Source: an uncultured Clostridia bacterium
Lineage (GTDB): Bacteria; Bacillota; Clostridia; UMGS1883
Length of the DNA stretch: 50,739 bases
Reading direction: 5' to 3'
NCBI GenBank assembly: GCA_947589005.1
Contig: CANPZO010000018.1
Span: forward strand, 1 to 50,739
The notes below the pieces were generated by a model. It was not told the origin of the DNA, searched no databases, and worked only from the letters and a program-made list of their open reading frames with translations. The position numbers and the translations under genes were made by a program. Shown one piece after another: positions 43,111 through 50,667 of the stretch (positions within the stretch are counted from its first letter, which is position 1; every line of letters starts with the position of its first letter).

Positions 43111-44318
43111 TCATCTTCACCTCCTTCGGCCTTTTCTTTTGGCGCGTTGGGGCTTTTTTCGCCCACCTGATACTCGTTCTGCTTGTCGGCCCTCACGTAG
43201 TTCAGGCTCACAAGTCGGACGTCTCCGTCCTCTACCGGCGGATATCCGATTAGGCTGCGGTATTCGTTTACCGTCAACGCTCCGCGGTCAAGGGACTCTT
43301 TGGCTATTTCGGCCCGCGTTTGGAGCGACGCATACTCTAAGCGGGCGGTTTTGAAATCTATCCGATTTCCCCGTGCCCGTTCCCTCGGGGATAACAGTTT
43401 ATATGTGAACTCCATGGACATTTGAAGGGCCAGCGGCGCAATCACTCCGTTATAAAAATTGACCATCTCCGCCTCTGACGCCGTGCCCTGGATAACTCCC
43501 TCGCTTATGCCGTAATATCTCAAAATGCTTTGCTTGAAAAAATCCGCCGGTCCGGTCGGTATGGGTACGCTCTTTTGATTGACCTCCTGCCAGGTGTAAC
43601 GGGGATCCAGCGCCGCCACGCCGCCGCTGTTGTCCGCGCTAAGGAATGTTTCGTTGAAATACTCCACGTCCTCCTTAATTTTATCTTCGTCCACCAGGTT
43701 CGACGCCCTTAACAGGCCGCGTATCATGCCGGAATTTTGCGCGATTTTGGCGATGGATTTGCATATCGTGTCGAAAAGTCCCAACACCTTGCCCAAAATG
43801 CGGTCCGGCGATGTTCCCACAAATCGGCCCGAGTTCAGTCTTTCCTTCAGGTGTATCACCTGGCTCATCGGAAGCGTATATTCTTCTCCGTCGTACTGCC
43901 ACACAAACCTTGCGAACTGCTCTCCGTCTTTTTCAACAATCCGCAGGCTTGTAACGCTTACCGGCTGCACGGCCTCAATGTCGGTGTAATCGTTGTTCCA
44001 CCTGATAATTGCGATGGCGTTGTGTGTGCGATACAGGTCGCTGACCATCTTGTATAAAAAATCCGCCGTTGAATATTCCGGGCATGGCCTTTCTGCCAAT
44101 AGTCGGGCCAGCTTCGTGTCCCTTATCTCCTCGCCGTTTTCACAGGTTTTTATTATTCGGGGGACGAACATACTGGCCTGTTTTGCCACCTTGTGCGCTA
44201 TCGCATCAACAATGTCGTTCTCCGCCGCTTTGCTCGGAGAAATAACTTCATCGTTCTGACCGCCAATCCAGTAGCTCCGTCGTCCGCGTCTCAGCCACCG
44301 TAAAATTCCCTCAAACAC
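43107..44318 (-). CDS. Portal protein, HK97 family
   Basis: 403 aa dodecameric DNA gate of the capsid. Typical segments: YSTADFLYKMVSDLYRTHNAIAIIRW, TLPMSQVIHLKERLNSGRFVGTSPDRIL, LRYYGISEGVIQGTASEAEMVNFYNGVIAPL, and LDRGALTVNEYRSLIGYPPVEDGD near the C-terminus, followed by an acidic tail. Four nt after terL. Confidence 0.95.
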   Translation of the reverse strand: MFEGILRWLRRGRRSYWIGGQNDEVISPSKAAENDIVDAIAHKVAKQASMFVPRIIKTCENGEEIRDTKLARLLAERPCPEYSTADFLYKMVSDLYRTHNAIAIIRWNNDYTDIEAVQPVSVTSLRIVEKDGEQFARFVWQYDGEEYTLPMSQVIHLKERLNSGRFVGTSPDRILGKVLGLFDTICKSIAKIAQNSGMIRGLLRASNLVDEDKIKEDVEYFNETFLSADNSGGVAALDPRYTWQEVNQKSVPIPTGPADFFKQSILRYYGISEGVIQGTASEAEMVNFYNGVIAPLALQMSMEFTYKLLSPRERARGNRIDFKTARLEYASLQTRAEIAKESLDRGALTVNEYRSLIGYPPVEDGDVRLVSLNYVRADKQNEYQVGEKSPNAPKEKAEGGEDE

Positions 44319-44322
44319 GCTT

Positions 44323-45975
44323 TCACCTCCGGTCGTTTTTTAGGCTTTCTCCTATCTCTCCGAAATATTTGCTCCTCACGGTCATCGCGGCTATTGTCGC
44401 GATGAAGCAGTCTATATTTTCCCTCTTGTCCAGCTTGATTGGCGCTATTTTTTCGCTGTCGGTCTGGACCTTCACCGCCGTATACAGCAAATGCCGCTTT
44501 AACAGCTTGTTGTTCCCTATGTGCAGGGTTCTGGCCTTGACATATCCCTCGAAGTCGTACATCAGCGGCGACAGGTTTGTTCCCTGGTGAACGTCGTCCA
44601 GTTTGAAGCCCTGCGCCTTTAAATTTTGGACAAGATATTGTGCGCTGTAACGGTCGTACCCTATGCACAACGGTAAGATTTTGTATATCCTGACCAAATC
44701 CAAAAACCAATTTTCAATATCGTGATAATCTATAAACTCGTCGCCGGACACCTTCAAAACGCCCTGCTCCACATATGCGGCAAACTCCGTTTCGTTGTTT
44801 GCCAGCTTTTCTTCCAACCTTGCGCGGGTTATATACGCCTGCACTATGGCGTAAAGCTCGTTGCTCCTCTCGATTACTACCCCGGCGGCTGACAGGTCGG
44901 TTGTCCTCGACAGGTCAAAACCTCCCACGCAATAGCAGCCGCGGAAGTCCTCAAGGCCGAAGTCCTCGCCCGACAGCGCCTCCACGTCCTCATACTGTAG
45001 CCATGCCTGTGTGGAGTTTTGTTTTATGTTGCAGTGCTTAGTCAGAAATTCGGCCCGCGCCGCCGGACTGGTTCGGGCGATTTTTATTTCTTCCAGCAGA
45101 TACTCTTCCGAAACTGACACTCCGAGGTTGGGATTGGCTTTTTTCAGCTCGGACATGTCGTCCCATTTTCCCACGTTCTCGATTATGTATAGCAGCGGGA
45201 AAAACGCTTCTTCCTCGCTTGACCCGTTTATCCATGCGATACCTCTTGCCACCAACTCGTCGTATATGCCCTCGTCCTCATATCCCGCTGTCGATATGGA
45301 TATTATTAACGGCTGCCGCCTTGCTCCGAAGGCGGATTTCATTACGTTGTATTGCCGTTTCCCCTTTTCGCCCGGCCATGACGATATCTCGTCACAAACC
45401 GCCAAATGCGGGTTAAATCCGTCCGATTTCTTGGCGTTAAATGCCAGCCTTCGAGTGGAGCTGTTCGTCGCCGGAATGTAAATGTCGTTTCGGCGTTTTT
45501 TGCACATCTCCCGCAGTTCCGGCTCTGTCAGCAGCATTTGTAAATACGCCTCGTAAACTATGTTTGCCTGGTCCAGTTTCGGCGCCAAACAATAGACCTC
45601 CGCGCCGTATTCGCCGTCCATGTAATTCATGTAGGCTATAATCGCCGCCACAAATGTGGTCTTGCCGTTTTTGCGGCCGACTACTATCAATACCTCCCTG
45701 AACTGTCTGCGGTTCTCGCGGTTCATTGTCCCGAATATCGCTTGGACGGCTGCTTTCTGCCACAGCTCGAGTGTTATTAAATCGCATCGTCCCACGCTGT
45801 GGCGGCAGAATGTTTCGATAAAATCTATCGCCCGCCGGACCTCGGTCTCGCTGTAAAAATATCGGCCCTCTTCAATGCCGGTTTTTATTCGTTTGTACGC
45901 CTTGACTACCGCCGTAGGCGCCGTCATCTCTCCGCTTTCTATCGCCTCCAGGTACGCCGCGATGTAATCCGTCAT
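44323..45975 (-). CDS. terL: Terminase large subunit
   Basis: 550-aa packaging ATPase and nuclease. Walker A-like VGRKNGKTT (99-107), Walker B LAVCDE (191-196). RNase H-like nuclease domain with GGFDLSRTTDLSAAGVV (first acidic), CIGYDRYSAQYLVQNLKAQGF (second) and ENIDCFIATIAAM near the C-terminus. Of the Terminase_1 (P27-associated) class. Overlaps terS by 4 nt. Confidence 0.95.
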   Translation of the reverse strand: MTDYIAAYLEAIESGEMTAPTAVVKAYKRIKTGIEEGRYFYSETEVRRAIDFIETFCRHSVGRCDLITLELWQKAAVQAIFGTMNRENRRQFREVLIVVGRKNGKTTFVAAIIAYMNYMDGEYGAEVYCLAPKLDQANIVYEAYLQMLLTEPELREMCKKRRNDIYIPATNSSTRRLAFNAKKSDGFNPHLAVCDEISSWPGEKGKRQYNVMKSAFGARRQPLIISISTAGYEDEGIYDELVARGIAWINGSSEEEAFFPLLYIIENVGKWDDMSELKKANPNLGVSVSEEYLLEEIKIARTSPAARAEFLTKHCNIKQNSTQAWLQYEDVEALSGEDFGLEDFRGCYCVGGFDLSRTTDLSAAGVVIERSNELYAIVQAYITRARLEEKLANNETEFAAYVEQGVLKVSGDEFIDYHDIENWFLDLVRIYKILPLCIGYDRYSAQYLVQNLKAQGFKLDDVHQGTNLSPLMYDFEGYVKARTLHIGNNKLLKRHLLYTAVKVQTDSEKIAPIKLDKRENIDCFIATIAAMTVRSKYFGEIGESLKNDRR

Positions 45976-46331
45976 CTGCGCATCATTTCTTCCAGCTTGC
46001 TTTTGCGCTCGGGCGGCGGAAGGAACTCTATCAACGTCTTCACGTAGTCCTTATACTGTCTGCTATTGTCACTGTATATCTTGGCGGCGGGGTTTTCCTT
46101 CAGGTACTTTTGTGACCCGTTTTCCACCGTGGTTACCAGCTCTTCCGTCAACAGTCTTCGGCGGCACTCTCTCATCAGGCATTTTTGAAACGCCGCCTCC
46201 TCAATCAGCTTTTTCAGCATTTCTTTTTTTCCGGGGTCGTTTTCCAGCACCGGCTTGAACACGCGCACGATGGCATTTACCTCTCTGGCGACCGCCTTGT
46301 CGTCTAAAACAAACTCCTTCGATTTTGCCAC
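45972..46331 (-). CDS. terS: Terminase small subunit, P27-like
   Basis: About 119 aa, helical: VAKSKEFVLDDKAVAREVNAI, KKLIEEAAFQKCLMRECRRRL, and SDNSRQYKDYVKTLIEFLPPPERKSKLEEMM. Recognises the packaging site and guides TerL. A GTG at 46331 has GGGGGG 6 nt upstream; the frame is open to 46352. Confidence 0.8.
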   Translation of the reverse strand: MAKSKEFVLDDKAVAREVNAIVRVFKPVLENDPGKKEMLKKLIEEAAFQKCLMRECRRRLLTEELVTTVENGSQKYLKENPAAKIYSDNSRQYKDYVKTLIEFLPPPERKSKLEEMMRR

Positions 46332-46582
46332 GGCCTTCCCCCCTTTTAACACATGATAACACAGTCGTAGGGTTCATTTCCGCCAACTTAAAATTTTCTT
46401 TTCCCCTCTTTTTTGGCGCAAAAATAGGGCCACGGATGACAAAAAAATCCGCGCCTTTTAATCGTAAAAAAATATTTTTCTTTCAACAGAAAATTTGCAC
46501 GCCAAAAACAGCCCCCTCGCGCGGGCGTGCCCGGAGAGTTTTTTTCTTCTCCCCGCGCCGGTCCCCCTACGGGGGTATGAAA

Positions 46583-46876
46583 TTACGACATAGGGGGGAG
46601 TATGCTACCGTCGGCGGCGACCCTGTAGGGCCCGCGCCGCATTTTGTCCGAGTGTTCGCGGTTATGGCAATCTTGGCACAGCGCCTCGAGATTGTTCCAG
46701 TTCAGCGTTATCGTCGGGTCGTTGATATTGGCCGGGGTCAGGTATATCTTGTGGTGGGCTATGGTCGCGGCTTGCGCCTTGCATCTCTCGCACAGCCACA
46801 TCTTCGACGCAAGAAAACTTTCTCTGCATTTTTGCCAGGATGCAGACCTGTAAAATGCCCTCGCAAAGTCCTTCAT
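46583..46876 (-). CDS. HNH endonuclease
   Basis: 97 aa. The ββα-metal motif is visible: AHHKIYLTPANINDPTITLNWNNLEALCQDCHNREH (about 40-75), with zinc-binding CERC (29-32) and CQDC. Phage HNH proteins beside terminase genes take part in cos cleavage in other siphophages. A 251-nt gap with short G/C tracts separates it from terS and may hold cos. Overlaps the HTH gene by 4 nt. Confidence 0.9.
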   Translation of the reverse strand: MKDFARAFYRSASWQKCRESFLASKMWLCERCKAQAATIAHHKIYLTPANINDPTITLNWNNLEALCQDCHNREHSDKMRRGPYRVAADGSILPPMS

Positions 46877-47187
46877 CTGTCATCGTCCAATCCCAGTTTC
46901 ACCGCAACAGATTTGACGAACTGTGCCTGCCATCGTTCCGCTGTCCGCTGAGATATATGACATTTTATCGCTGCGCCTGCAATCGTATAATGCCCATCAA
47001 AATATACCAGGTCAATCACCCGGAGCCTTTCGGGGGCGTCTGGCAGGGGGGCTAAATCAATTATCGCCGCTGCGACTGCGTCTCTTCGCTTTCGCTCTGT
47101 CCTGCTCAGGTTGACCGCCTTGGCCAGCCGAGGATAGTCCCGTAACACTGACCTTATGTAACTTCTGTATGGCTTTATCATTTCCAT
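46873..47187 (-). CDS. HTH protein, possible late regulator (sigma-like/ArpU-like)
   Basis: 104 aa. C-terminal GHYTIAGAAIKCHISQRTAERWQAQFVKSVAVKLGL has the look of an RNAP sigma region 4-type or ArpU-like HTH found before phage packaging genes, so it probably turns on late transcription. Start ATG 47187 has AAAGGAGCG upstream. It overlaps the end of the replication gene by 131 nt in another frame. Confidence 0.65.
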   Translation of the reverse strand: MEMIKPYRSYIRSVLRDYPRLAKAVNLSRTERKRRDAVAAAIIDLAPLPDAPERLRVIDLVYFDGHYTIAGAAIKCHISQRTAERWQAQFVKSVAVKLGLDDDR

Positions 47188-47962
47188 CGCTCCTTTTCCT
47201 GCATAATCGGGCGGATATGTAATAGCCCCCGTTTATGGGGTTATAATATACCCGGTCGCACTCGGCGAAAAAATATTCCGGATATAAACGCTCCCATGCT
47301 TGTCTGTTGTCGCAATCCCCAAACAACGCCTCCGCCGTTTTGTTGTTGTACCGACTGTCGCTTTTCCGTGGTTCCGGCTTGATGAGATTTTTGCTGCTGC
47401 TCCATCTGCGAAAACCACATCGACGGGCCTCTTGCTTTTCTTTTTTTCGCCCGGTTATATATGCTATCTTCCCTGCTATCCCAGTCGGCCCAAATTGCAA
47501 TCGGTCACAGTCGCAATACCCCGCATAATCTTTGCGCCGCCACGTATCCTCGACCATGTCCCGCGTAACCAGGGGGGTCGAATTTAAAATCATGTGGTGG
47601 TGGTACCTTCCGTTTCGTAGCCCCTGTTCGGTGACGTAAATATATTTTAACTCTGCGCCGGCGTCCTTGTAAATTTTTTTCAGCCGCCGAATATAGTTTT
47701 GAATGTGCTTTAGGGCCTCGCGTTCATCTGTGGGTTTGATTTTGTATGTGAGGTCCAGCCCGTAATCTCCCGGCCTGAAATTTTTATGTGCCAGCCTGTC
47801 CACGTACTTGATGCTGTTTTCAACATTCAGCCGCCGCTGCGTTTCAGTGGTCGTCCTGAACCTTGGCTTTCGTCTGCCTATCGGTTGACGAAACACCGGG
47901 TATATTTGCACGTCAAGGTAGTCTCCCATTTCATACCTGACCTCACGATACTTTTTTCGCAT
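47057..47962 (-). CDS. HUH-type (rolling-circle-like) replication protein
   Basis: 301 aa. MRKKYREVRYEMGDYLDVQIYPVFRQP and YIYVTEQGLRNGRYHHHMILNS: the H121-H122-H123 cluster fits a HUH metal-binding motif, and the later GIAGKIAYITGRKK supplies a candidate catalytic tyrosine with basic helix, then RWSSSKNLIKP. Similar proteins are found in Firmicutes prophages and integrative elements; function as replication initiator or nicking enzyme is inferred. Start has GAGGGGG upstream. The final about 45 residues lie in the overlap with the HTH gene and may be non-functional. Confidence 0.75.
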   Translation of the reverse strand: MRKKYREVRYEMGDYLDVQIYPVFRQPIGRRKPRFRTTTETQRRLNVENSIKYVDRLAHKNFRPGDYGLDLTYKIKPTDEREALKHIQNYIRRLKKIYKDAGAELKYIYVTEQGLRNGRYHHHMILNSTPLVTRDMVEDTWRRKDYAGYCDCDRLQFGPTGIAGKIAYITGRKKEKQEARRCGFRRWSSSKNLIKPEPRKSDSRYNNKTAEALFGDCDNRQAWERLYPEYFFAECDRVYYNPINGGYYISARLCRKRSDGNDKAIQKLHKVSVTGLSSAGQGGQPEQDRAKAKRRSRSGDN

Positions 47963-48070
47963 TTTTTATCCCCCTCGTTGATTTGTTAATATCCCATACC
48001 AGCACGGCAGGGGCTCTTTCGCCCCGGCCTATTCTATTTTAAATTTTTTAAAAAAATTTTCAAAAAGCAC

Positions 48071-48099
48071 TTGATAAATCACGCAAAGCGTGATATAAT
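48071..48099 (+). promoter_or_regulatory. Promoter with palindromic operator for the plus-strand cluster
   Basis: TTGATA (48071-48076) and TATAAT (48094-48099) with a 17-bp spacer that is almost entirely ATCACGCAAAGCGTGAT (48078-48094), a perfect 7-bp inverted repeat. A repressor bound here would block polymerase. Divergent from the replication gene. Confidence 0.8.
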
Positions 48100-48126
48100 A
48101 AAACCATAGAAAGGGAGGTGATGAAA

Positions 48127-48249
48127 ATGTCCAAACAAAAAAATAAGTCGAAAAAACCTCAAATAAGCTGGGTAGCGCTTATAATCAAAGGTTTCATCGA
48201 CTTATTGTTTGCAACAGCAAGTGCTTGGATTGCCAAGCATTTACCGTAG
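48127..48249 (+). CDS. Small hydrophobic peptide, 40 aa
   Basis: Starts MSKQKNKSKKPQ (very basic) and continues with one membrane helix (ISWVALIIKGFIDLLFATAS), ending AWIAKHLP. ATG at 48127 has AGGGAGG 8 nt upstream; ATG at 48121 is an alternative. Behind a regulated promoter. Basic-then-hydrophobic layout resembles type I toxin or small membrane peptides of phages, but no family is recognised. Confidence 0.6.
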   Translation: MSKQKNKSKKPQISWVALIIKGFIDLLFATASAWIAKHLP

Positions 48250-48324
48250 CGGCGGGGGCTTCGGCCCCTTGCCACCACATACAGTATACCTCACAAATTT
48301 CAATTTGTCAAGGAGGAAAAGTCA

Positions 48325-48432
48325 ATGAAAGAAATTTTAATTACAGCCAGCGCCATCCTTGCCCTTATGGGTATCATCCGAATAACCATTGGCATTGTCG
48401 GCCTTATCGCAGAGAAATTAAAGGATAAGTAA
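48325..48432 (+). CDS. Small hydrophobic peptide, 35 aa
   Basis: Starts MKEILITASAILALMGIIRI and ends GLIAEKLKDK: one membrane helix with charged ends. Ribosome binding site AAGGAGG 9 nt upstream. Preceded by a GGGGC-TTCG-GCCCC hairpin that may modulate transcript processing. Second gene of the plus-strand cluster. Unknown function; perhaps a small holin-like or inner membrane regulator. Confidence 0.6.
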   Translation: MKEILITASAILALMGIIRITIGIVGLIAEKLKDK

Positions 48433-48497
48433 TCTCGACGAAAGGCAAGTTCATAAAGTAGTGTAATAAAATTACGAACTTAGAAAGGATGTTAACA

Positions 48498-48857
48498 ATG
48501 ACAACATATTATTTTACCACAGACTATGACATTTTCGGCGAAGACCTGATAATCTGTACCAACGGCGAGCAGTACAGGGTAGTTCCGACACTGTCCAACG
48601 GGAAAGATTGTCTTTGCGGTGCTGACCTGGACAAGGCCCGAGAATATGTCGTAAATAATGCCCGCGGATGGGACACAACCCCCGAAGAAGAAACAGAATT
48701 CAAAAAACTAACCGAAGGATACGCCAAAGCTAAAGATTTGTTCGATTGGGAAGATGTGATGATAGATGTTGCCTGCGATTATCCCGAGCAAATCCGTGAA
48801 CTGGATTTTAACCCGGCGGATTTGGAAAATGTCATTGTACTGCGGGTGATGGACTGA
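48498..48857 (+). CDS. Acidic protein of unknown function
   Basis: 119 aa, starting MTTYYFTTDYDIFGEDLIICTNGEQYRV. Very acidic: about 27 Asp/Glu against about 11 Lys/Arg. Contains C38xxxx-type cysteines (CLCGADLDKAREY) and C-terminal PADLENVIVLRVMD. Could be a DNA mimic (anti-restriction type) but no family is recognised. ATG at 48498 has AAAGGA 8-9 nt upstream; 48489 is an alternative. The stop overlaps the next start (TGATG). Confidence 0.7.
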   Translation: MTTYYFTTDYDIFGEDLIICTNGEQYRVVPTLSNGKDCLCGADLDKAREYVVNNARGWDTTPEEETEFKKLTEGYAKAKDLFDWEDVMIDVACDYPEQIRELDFNPADLENVIVLRVMD

Positions 48858-49414
48858 TGGCGATATACGACAATCGTGTCTGCCGTGCCTGTGGGGTCAT
48901 CTTTTCGGGTGGCCCCAGGGCATGGTACTGCCCCGACTGCCGTTTGGAACGCCAACGTGAACGGGGACGGTACTATTCAGCGCACGGCTATTCACGACAT
49001 ATCGGCGACACCGACGTCTGTGAAAACTGCGGAGCGAAATACACCGTGGAAAGCGGGCAGCAAAAATACTGCAAAAACTGTCGGGACGAAATGCACCGTC
49101 AGTTAGATAATCGACAAGGGGTTAAATATTATCACCGTATGGATAATGTTACAAGGGCACGGCGCACCGCACGACGCCGCGAGTTGTACCCGGCCAATAA
49201 GGACGCTCTAAACGCCGCAAGGCGAGCCACCCGCCTCGGCGGGAACTGCCGCCATTGCGATGCGCCAATACGCCGTGGAAATTATTGTGCTGACTGTCGG
49301 CGGGAAATACTGGCAATTTACGATGCTACTCATGCCCCGTCAAAATTGGCGGCGGAGTATGGTTGCAATGTGAATTATATATATTTTTTGCTACGAAAAA
49401 GAAAGGAGGGCTGA
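48857..49414 (+). CDS. Triple zinc-ribbon protein with C-terminal HTH
   Basis: 185 aa. Six CxxC pairs form three zinc ribbons: C9/C12 with C25/C28, C55/C58 with C72/C75, and C131/C134 with C144/C147. A basic segment (RARRTARRREL, about 100-110) lies between ribbons two and three. The end, PSKLAAEYGCNVNYIYFLLRKRK (161-183), reads as a helix-turn-helix. DNA or RNA binding is very likely. I do not recognise a named family with this layout. Confidence 0.8.
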   Translation: MAIYDNRVCRACGVIFSGGPRAWYCPDCRLERQRERGRYYSAHGYSRHIGDTDVCENCGAKYTVESGQQKYCKNCRDEMHRQLDNRQGVKYYHRMDNVTRARRTARRRELYPANKDALNAARRATRLGGNCRHCDAPIRRGNYCADCRREILAIYDATHAPSKLAAEYGCNVNYIYFLLRKRKEG

Positions 49415-49416
49415 CC

Positions 49417-49605
49417 GTGGAGACCGTGAAAGAGCTGCGCAAAGCGGCAAAAATGACCCAGCATGCCTTTGCCGACTACTTCGGTGTGCCAAAGCGCACC
49501 GTCGAGGACTGGGAGGGCGACAGGCGCACTATAAGACCTTATGTGTTGGAGCTTATGGAGTATAAACTCCGCAATGAAAAACTTATCGCCGAGGCGGAGG
49601 GGTGA
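49417..49605 (+). CDS. Xre-like HTH regulator
   Basis: 62 aa. Xre/HigA-like HTH: VKELRKAAKMTQHAFADYFGVPKRTVEDWEGDRR. GTG at 49417 has AGGAGGG 6 nt upstream and gives the normal start before the first helix; the frame open from 49363 overlaps the zinc-ribbon gene. It might bind the ATCACGC palindrome upstream of the cluster (inference). Three nt after the zinc-ribbon stop. Confidence 0.8.
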   Translation: METVKELRKAAKMTQHAFADYFGVPKRTVEDWEGDRRTIRPYVLELMEYKLRNEKLIAEAEG

Positions 49606-49623
49606 CCCTCCGTCTTTTCTTCA

Positions 49624-50001
49624 TTATATATCTAACGCGTTCTTTGTCGGCGGGAAGTCAAATTCCCTTATCGGGATGCTCAAACTTCGCGCCATGGCGA
49701 TCTCCGCTGCCATGCCTTCCGTGGGGCCGTTGTCCGGTATGTACGCCCACAATTCATCACATATGTTTAACAACTGACGCCCAACTCTCAATCCAAGTTT
49801 TCTCTCTTTTTCATCGTTATCGCTTAAGGACTGCGTATATAACAAATGCGGAGCTATCGGTATGACCCAGCCTCTGTCACTTAATAAAATATTCCGACAA
49901 ATTCTCCGTGCTATCACTGTGTTGCGTCTTATGTTTCCCCTATACGGGGAACATATATATACCAATTTCGGTCTGTCACTTTCCGTGTAAATTTCACTCA
50001 T
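49624..50001 (-). CDS. DUF4406/deoxyribosyltransferase-like protein
   Basis: 125 aa. Starts near PKLVYICSPYRG, the nucleoside 2-deoxyribosyltransferase/DUF4406-like N-terminus, followed by IPIAPHLLYTQSLSDNDEKERKLGL and GPTEGMAAEIAMARSLSIPI, the C-terminal substrate-side motif. Probably handles nucleotides or nucleoside derivatives during infection; the reaction is not established. RBS AAAGGAGG upstream. Confidence 0.75.
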   Translation of the reverse strand: MSEIYTESDRPKLVYICSPYRGNIRRNTVIARRICRNILLSDRGWVIPIAPHLLYTQSLSDNDEKERKLGLRVGRQLLNICDELWAYIPDNGPTEGMAAEIAMARSLSIPIREFDFPPTKNALDI

Positions 50002-50119
50002 TGGCTATTCCTCCTTTAACTTGTCCACCTCTGCGGGTCACTAAAGGCTCGGGCATTGCCCTCGCATTTTTATAGCCTTGCTGGGTGCTCGTCCGTTGCC
50101 GCTCGCTGAATATTAACAT
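49994..50119 (-). CDS. Possible small phage ORF, 41 aa
   Basis: MLIFSERQRTSTQQGYKNARAMPEP at the start, basic, no cysteines. TAGGAG 9 nt upstream; its 3' end overlaps the next gene by 8 nt, which favours a real coupled gene. No recognisable family. Confidence 0.4.
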   Translation of the reverse strand: MLIFSERQRTSTQQGYKNARAMPEPLVTRRGGQVKGGIANE

Positions 50120-50136
50120 GGCCCGCAACTCCTAAC

Positions 50137-50667
50137 TCAATTAAACAGCTCGTGCGTCCCGTTTATATACCTCATTTCCTCCTCCGCCGGGGCGTACCCC
50201 AATCTGCCGAGAAAATCGTATATTTTGTTCAGTTTTGGGTTTTTCCTGAATTTCCCATTGTAGTCATGGTATCGTTGCCCTTGGTTGTCGCCGGTCAGAT
50301 AATAGGCGTATGCCGTCAATGCCCGCCAAGCCTTAACTTTGTCCAGCTCTGGCCCTCGGTCGGTCTTTTTCTGCAATGTCGCCTTGACTACCTCCCACGG
50401 CTGCGTAACGGTAACATCTCCCACCAGCAGCTTTGCCGCTGCTACTCCCGCTGCTATGGGGGAATAAAAATCCGTGCTATTGTATATCGTTTCTAAAATG
50501 GCGTCGAGCACCACCATTTCCATTAAGGGCATTGCTGGCCGGAAGTTTTTCACAAACTCCGACCTTCGCTCGGCGGCTGTTTTTGCAATCTCGTCCAGCG
50601 GTTCCACGCGCTCCTGTCTTCTTTCTTCGGCCTCCTTCGCTTCATCTTTGGCCGCCTTCTCGTTGGA
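50137..50667 (-). pseudogene. ParB-like protein, C-terminal fragment truncated by an insertion sequence
   Basis: The frame is open from the junction near 50667 to the stop at 50137, with no start needed, so the 5' part lies beyond the inserted element; GTG at 50607 would be the first start. The end, KLNKIYDFLGRLGYAPAEEEMRYINGTHELF, resembles the C-terminus of phage/plasmid ParB-like partition proteins (recalled, moderate). A lysine/glutamate helix (about the first 25 residues) precedes. Broken gene; the N-terminal ParB domain is not in the window. Confidence 0.6.

Larger units (their letters stand above)
27655..50667 (-). mobile_element. Siphovirus-type prophage (incomplete at right)
   Basis: A continuous phage block: lysis, baseplate, tail, head and packaging genes, then a replication and early region. 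Gene order and families (HK97 capsid, ClpP-like protease, HK97 portal, TP901 tape measure, Dit) indicate a long non-contractile tail. Left limit estimated between the tRNA terminator and the amidase gene. No integrase, excisionase or repressor of the CI type is seen, so part lies beyond the window or is lost. An IS3-like element cuts the right side. All structural genes are intact. Confidence 0.9.

Noticed and set aside
27655-50667. Phage integrase, excisionase or CI-type repressor
   Set aside because: Searched by eye for tyrosine or serine recombinase motifs; none found in the window. They may lie right of the edge.
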